DNA from: an uncultured Oscillospiraceae bacterium
Lineage (GTDB): Bacteria > Bacillota > Clostridia > Oscillospirales > Oscillospiraceae
Assembly: GCA_934636865.1 (NCBI GenBank)
Contig: CAKUBI010000004.1
Span: 37,223 to 101,222, forward strand
Length of the DNA: 64,000 nt
Reading direction: 5' to 3'
The notes below the pieces were generated by a model, which worked only from the letters and a program-made list of their open reading frames with translations, searched no databases and was not told the origin of the DNA. This document shows, one piece after another, positions 62,449 through 64,000 of this stretch. Position 1 is the first letter of the stretch; each line of letters opens with the position of its first letter. A program made the position numbers and the translations under genes.

Positions 62449-62490
62449 GAAGCCCAGCATCACGTCAAATGGCGCGATGCCGGGCTTTGT
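62449..62490 (+). terminator. Terminator after the AAA-ATPase gene
   Basis: AAGCCCAGCATC pairs with GATGCCGGGCTT, loop about 14 bases, followed by TGTTGTT. 62491-62630 holds no gene. Confidence 0.65.
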
Positions 62491-62630
62491 TGTTGCGTTT
62501 CGGGGCTTTTTTGAGGATAAAACCGCTTGTGCGCCGTTTGCTTTTCTTTGCCATATTGACATACTACGCTCCATCCATCATGGTAACTGTACGCTCTCGG
62601 AACAAAGAATAAACACTTTCTCACTGAATA

Positions 62631-63353
62631 TCAGGGATTATTCTGCGTCATTGCTCGGCGTAACAGGGCGAAAGTCCTCCTGCACTCCTTTATTGAGGTC
62701 AAAGCACGTGGTCTTTGCATCAGCAACCCAGAAACCACGCACCTTGTAACGCTTGCAGGGAATCCAGTCCTCGCCGGTAACAGCGCGAAGCGGGTCAAGC
62801 AGATTCTTGTTGGAAATCGTAACAACACCTTTCTGTTCACCTCTCGGCTTGGAAAACTTGAAGCCCTTCGGTTCGTTTCTCTTGCAGGAACGGATCGCAA
62901 CCATCCATTCTGCCCCTTAAATATTTCCTGTAATCTTATGCTGTCGATACCGTCGCTCAATTCTCCGGTAGCACCACACCAATTACAAGTGGCAATGCGA
63001 GATTTGCCATTCCAGCAATTCAGCTTGCCACAGCTACAGTAGAAGAAACCTTTGGTGCCACAGTAGGGACAGCCGGGATATTCCTCTCCCTGAATTAACG
63101 CACCGGTAATCTTTGTTTTGTCATAATCTTCGTTCAAAGCAGTCTTTTCTTGAATGGGAAACGCCCAAGTATATTTCCAATCCCGTCCGATACGCTCAAA
63201 ACGAATATGCTGAGAACGCCCAACTGCCCGTTCGTGCTTTTCGTCGGCACAAAGAAACTGGTCAAGCGAAAGGAGTTTGAACAGTTCATCAGTGAAAAAC
63301 TGGTGATATAAGCGGCTTTGGAAGATTTGCAAATAAGTGGAGAGTTTTTTCAC
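62631..63353 (-). pseudogene. TerY-C-like zinc-ribbon protein gene, frame broken at a C4 run
   Basis: The first 145 residues or so are good protein with a zinc-ribbon region (CPYCGTKGFFYCSCGKLNCW, then CNWCGATGELS) of the TerY-C type. After FKGQNGW the frame gives an unnatural Arg/Ser-rich end. The alternative minus-strand frame (62638-62904) starts AEWMVAIRSCKRNEPKGFKF and reads well to the end (EDWIPCKRYKVRGFWVADAK). Adding one G in the GGGG run (plus-strand CCCC 62913-62916) joins the two. It is therefore a pseudogene, or the run has a sequencing error. The start GTG has no ribosome site. Confidence 0.7.
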
Positions 63354-63361
63354 ACGATGGC

Positions 63362-63390
63362 TTGAGAAGGAGGACGTTATATGCTATAAT
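63362..63390 (+). promoter_or_regulatory. Promoter of the integrase gene
   Basis: TTGAGA, 17 bases, TATAAT. Confidence 0.75.
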
Positions 63391-63440
63391 TTATGTGTAA
63401 TAGTGTGTCCTTTTTCGCAAGCGCGGAAAGGATACAATCT

Positions 63441-64000
63441 ATGGGTAAGAATCTAAAAGGCAAAGAATGCGGTAAGGGTATCTACCAAAGAAAGGACGGA
63501 TTATATCACGCACGTTTTGTAGACAAAGCAGGAAAACGACATGAGAAATATTTCCAGACGATTCCCGAGGCGCGTAACTGGATCGAGCAGGCGAAATATG
63601 CTGACAAGCACGAAGACGTGTTTGTTCCATCGGACACGACGGTTGACGCATGGTTTTCATTTTGGATCGAGAACATTGTGGGCGATTTGGCACCGAATAC
63701 CCTGCGAAATTATCGGGAGCGATACAAGCAGAATATCCAGCCCATCATCGGCAAAATGCTCCTTTCCGATGTGAAGCCCATGCACTGCAAAAAAGTGCTG
63801 CTTTCCATGGATGCGGATTATGCAGGGTCTACCATCCGGCAGACCTATATCACGATGGGGACCTTGTTCAAGGCTGCGAAGATGAATGACCTGATTACCA
63901 AGCATCCAATGGACGGCGTTCGCTACACAAAGCCTGTCCGCGCGGCAGATGACATTCACTTCCTCACCAGAGAGGAACAGCGGAAGTTCCTTGAAGCAGC
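63441..64000 (+). CDS. Tyrosine-type site-specific integrase (Tn916 Int-like), partial
   Basis: The reading frame is open to the window end (about 186 residues). It starts MGKNLKGKECGKGIYQRKDG, then LYHARFVDKAGKRHEKYFQT, the AP2-like N-terminal DNA-binding domain of Tn916-type integrases. A core-binding SAM-like domain follows (LAPNTLRNYRERYKQNIQPI, then IIGKMLLSDVKPMHCKKVLL), and the start of the catalytic domain is reached at DIHFLTREEQRKFLEA. The catalytic Arg/His/Tyr are beyond the window. It marks a mobile element that extends to the right. Confidence 0.85.
   Translation, partial: MGKNLKGKECGKGIYQRKDGLYHARFVDKAGKRHEKYFQTIPEARNWIEQAKYADKHEDVFVPSDTTVDAWFSFWIENIVGDLAPNTLRNYRERYKQNIQPIIGKMLLSDVKPMHCKKVLLSMDADYAGSTIRQTYITMGTLFKAAKMNDLITKHPMDGVRYTKPVRAADDIHFLTREEQRKFLEA

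Overview
The window looks like a chromosomal segment of a high-GC anaerobic member of the Firmicutes (class Clostridia), most likely family Oscillospiraceae. The evidence is strong sigma-A type promoters and AGGAGG ribosome sites, three S-layer homology (SLH) proteins, a HrcA/CIRCE-controlled small heat shock protein, and PBSX-like phage genes. The family-level placement is inference; no rRNA gene is present.

Layout. (1) 1-9868, minus strand: a tightly overlapping phage structural cassette running terminase small, terminase large, portal, protease, decoration, capsid, connectors, contractile sheath, tube, tail chaperone with a -1 frameshift site, a 168-residue protein where the tape measure should be, LysM protein, and a gpD-like protein cut by the window edge. 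No integrase or repressor lies upstream; a terminator and a housekeeping phosphatase follow directly. (2) 10-26 kb: housekeeping genes. These include a nucleotide/folate operon (udp, Asp/Glu racemase, thyA, folA), recG, a glycosyltransferase with an AbrB-type regulator, an acyl-CoA ligase with an E2-like acyltransferase, a GDPD, an MFS carrier, cdd and a NodB-like lipoprotein. (3) 26-37 kb: cell surface and stress genes. A major SLH protein has a structured 5' leader, followed by hsp20 with CIRCE, a DUF4097-like lipoprotein, asnS, psuG and a second SLH protein. (4) 38-41 kb: an ECF sigma/anti-sigma pair, then an AT-richer island with two immunity-like genes, each followed by the same RHS-derived sequence. 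(5) 41-43 kb: a tRNA-Ser gene and a Gly-Arg-His-Gln-Lys tRNA cluster. (6) 43-52 kb: HAD phosphatase, ThrE-like exporter, MATE pump, hydrolase, an isolated FtsH N-terminal domain, and CydDC-type ABC exporters with a 16-codon ORF coupled to the end. (7) 52.5-60.5 kb: a 2203-residue SLH-anchored subtilisin-like protease carrying both a dockerin and a cohesin-like module. It is divergent from an ArsR-type regulator, with perfect inverted repeats between the two promoters. (8) 60.5-64 kb: palindromic repeats and the AT-richer left end of a mobile element (AAA ATPase/DUF4143, a frameshifted zinc-ribbon gene, and a Tn916-type integrase running off the right edge).

The points that most deserve follow-up are the protease/regulator locus, the stand-alone FtsH N-domain, the phage-like cassette without a normal tape measure or lysogeny genes, the kissing-loop leader of the S-layer gene, and the duplicated immunity/RHS remnant. 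All function calls come from reading motifs by eye; no database search was run.
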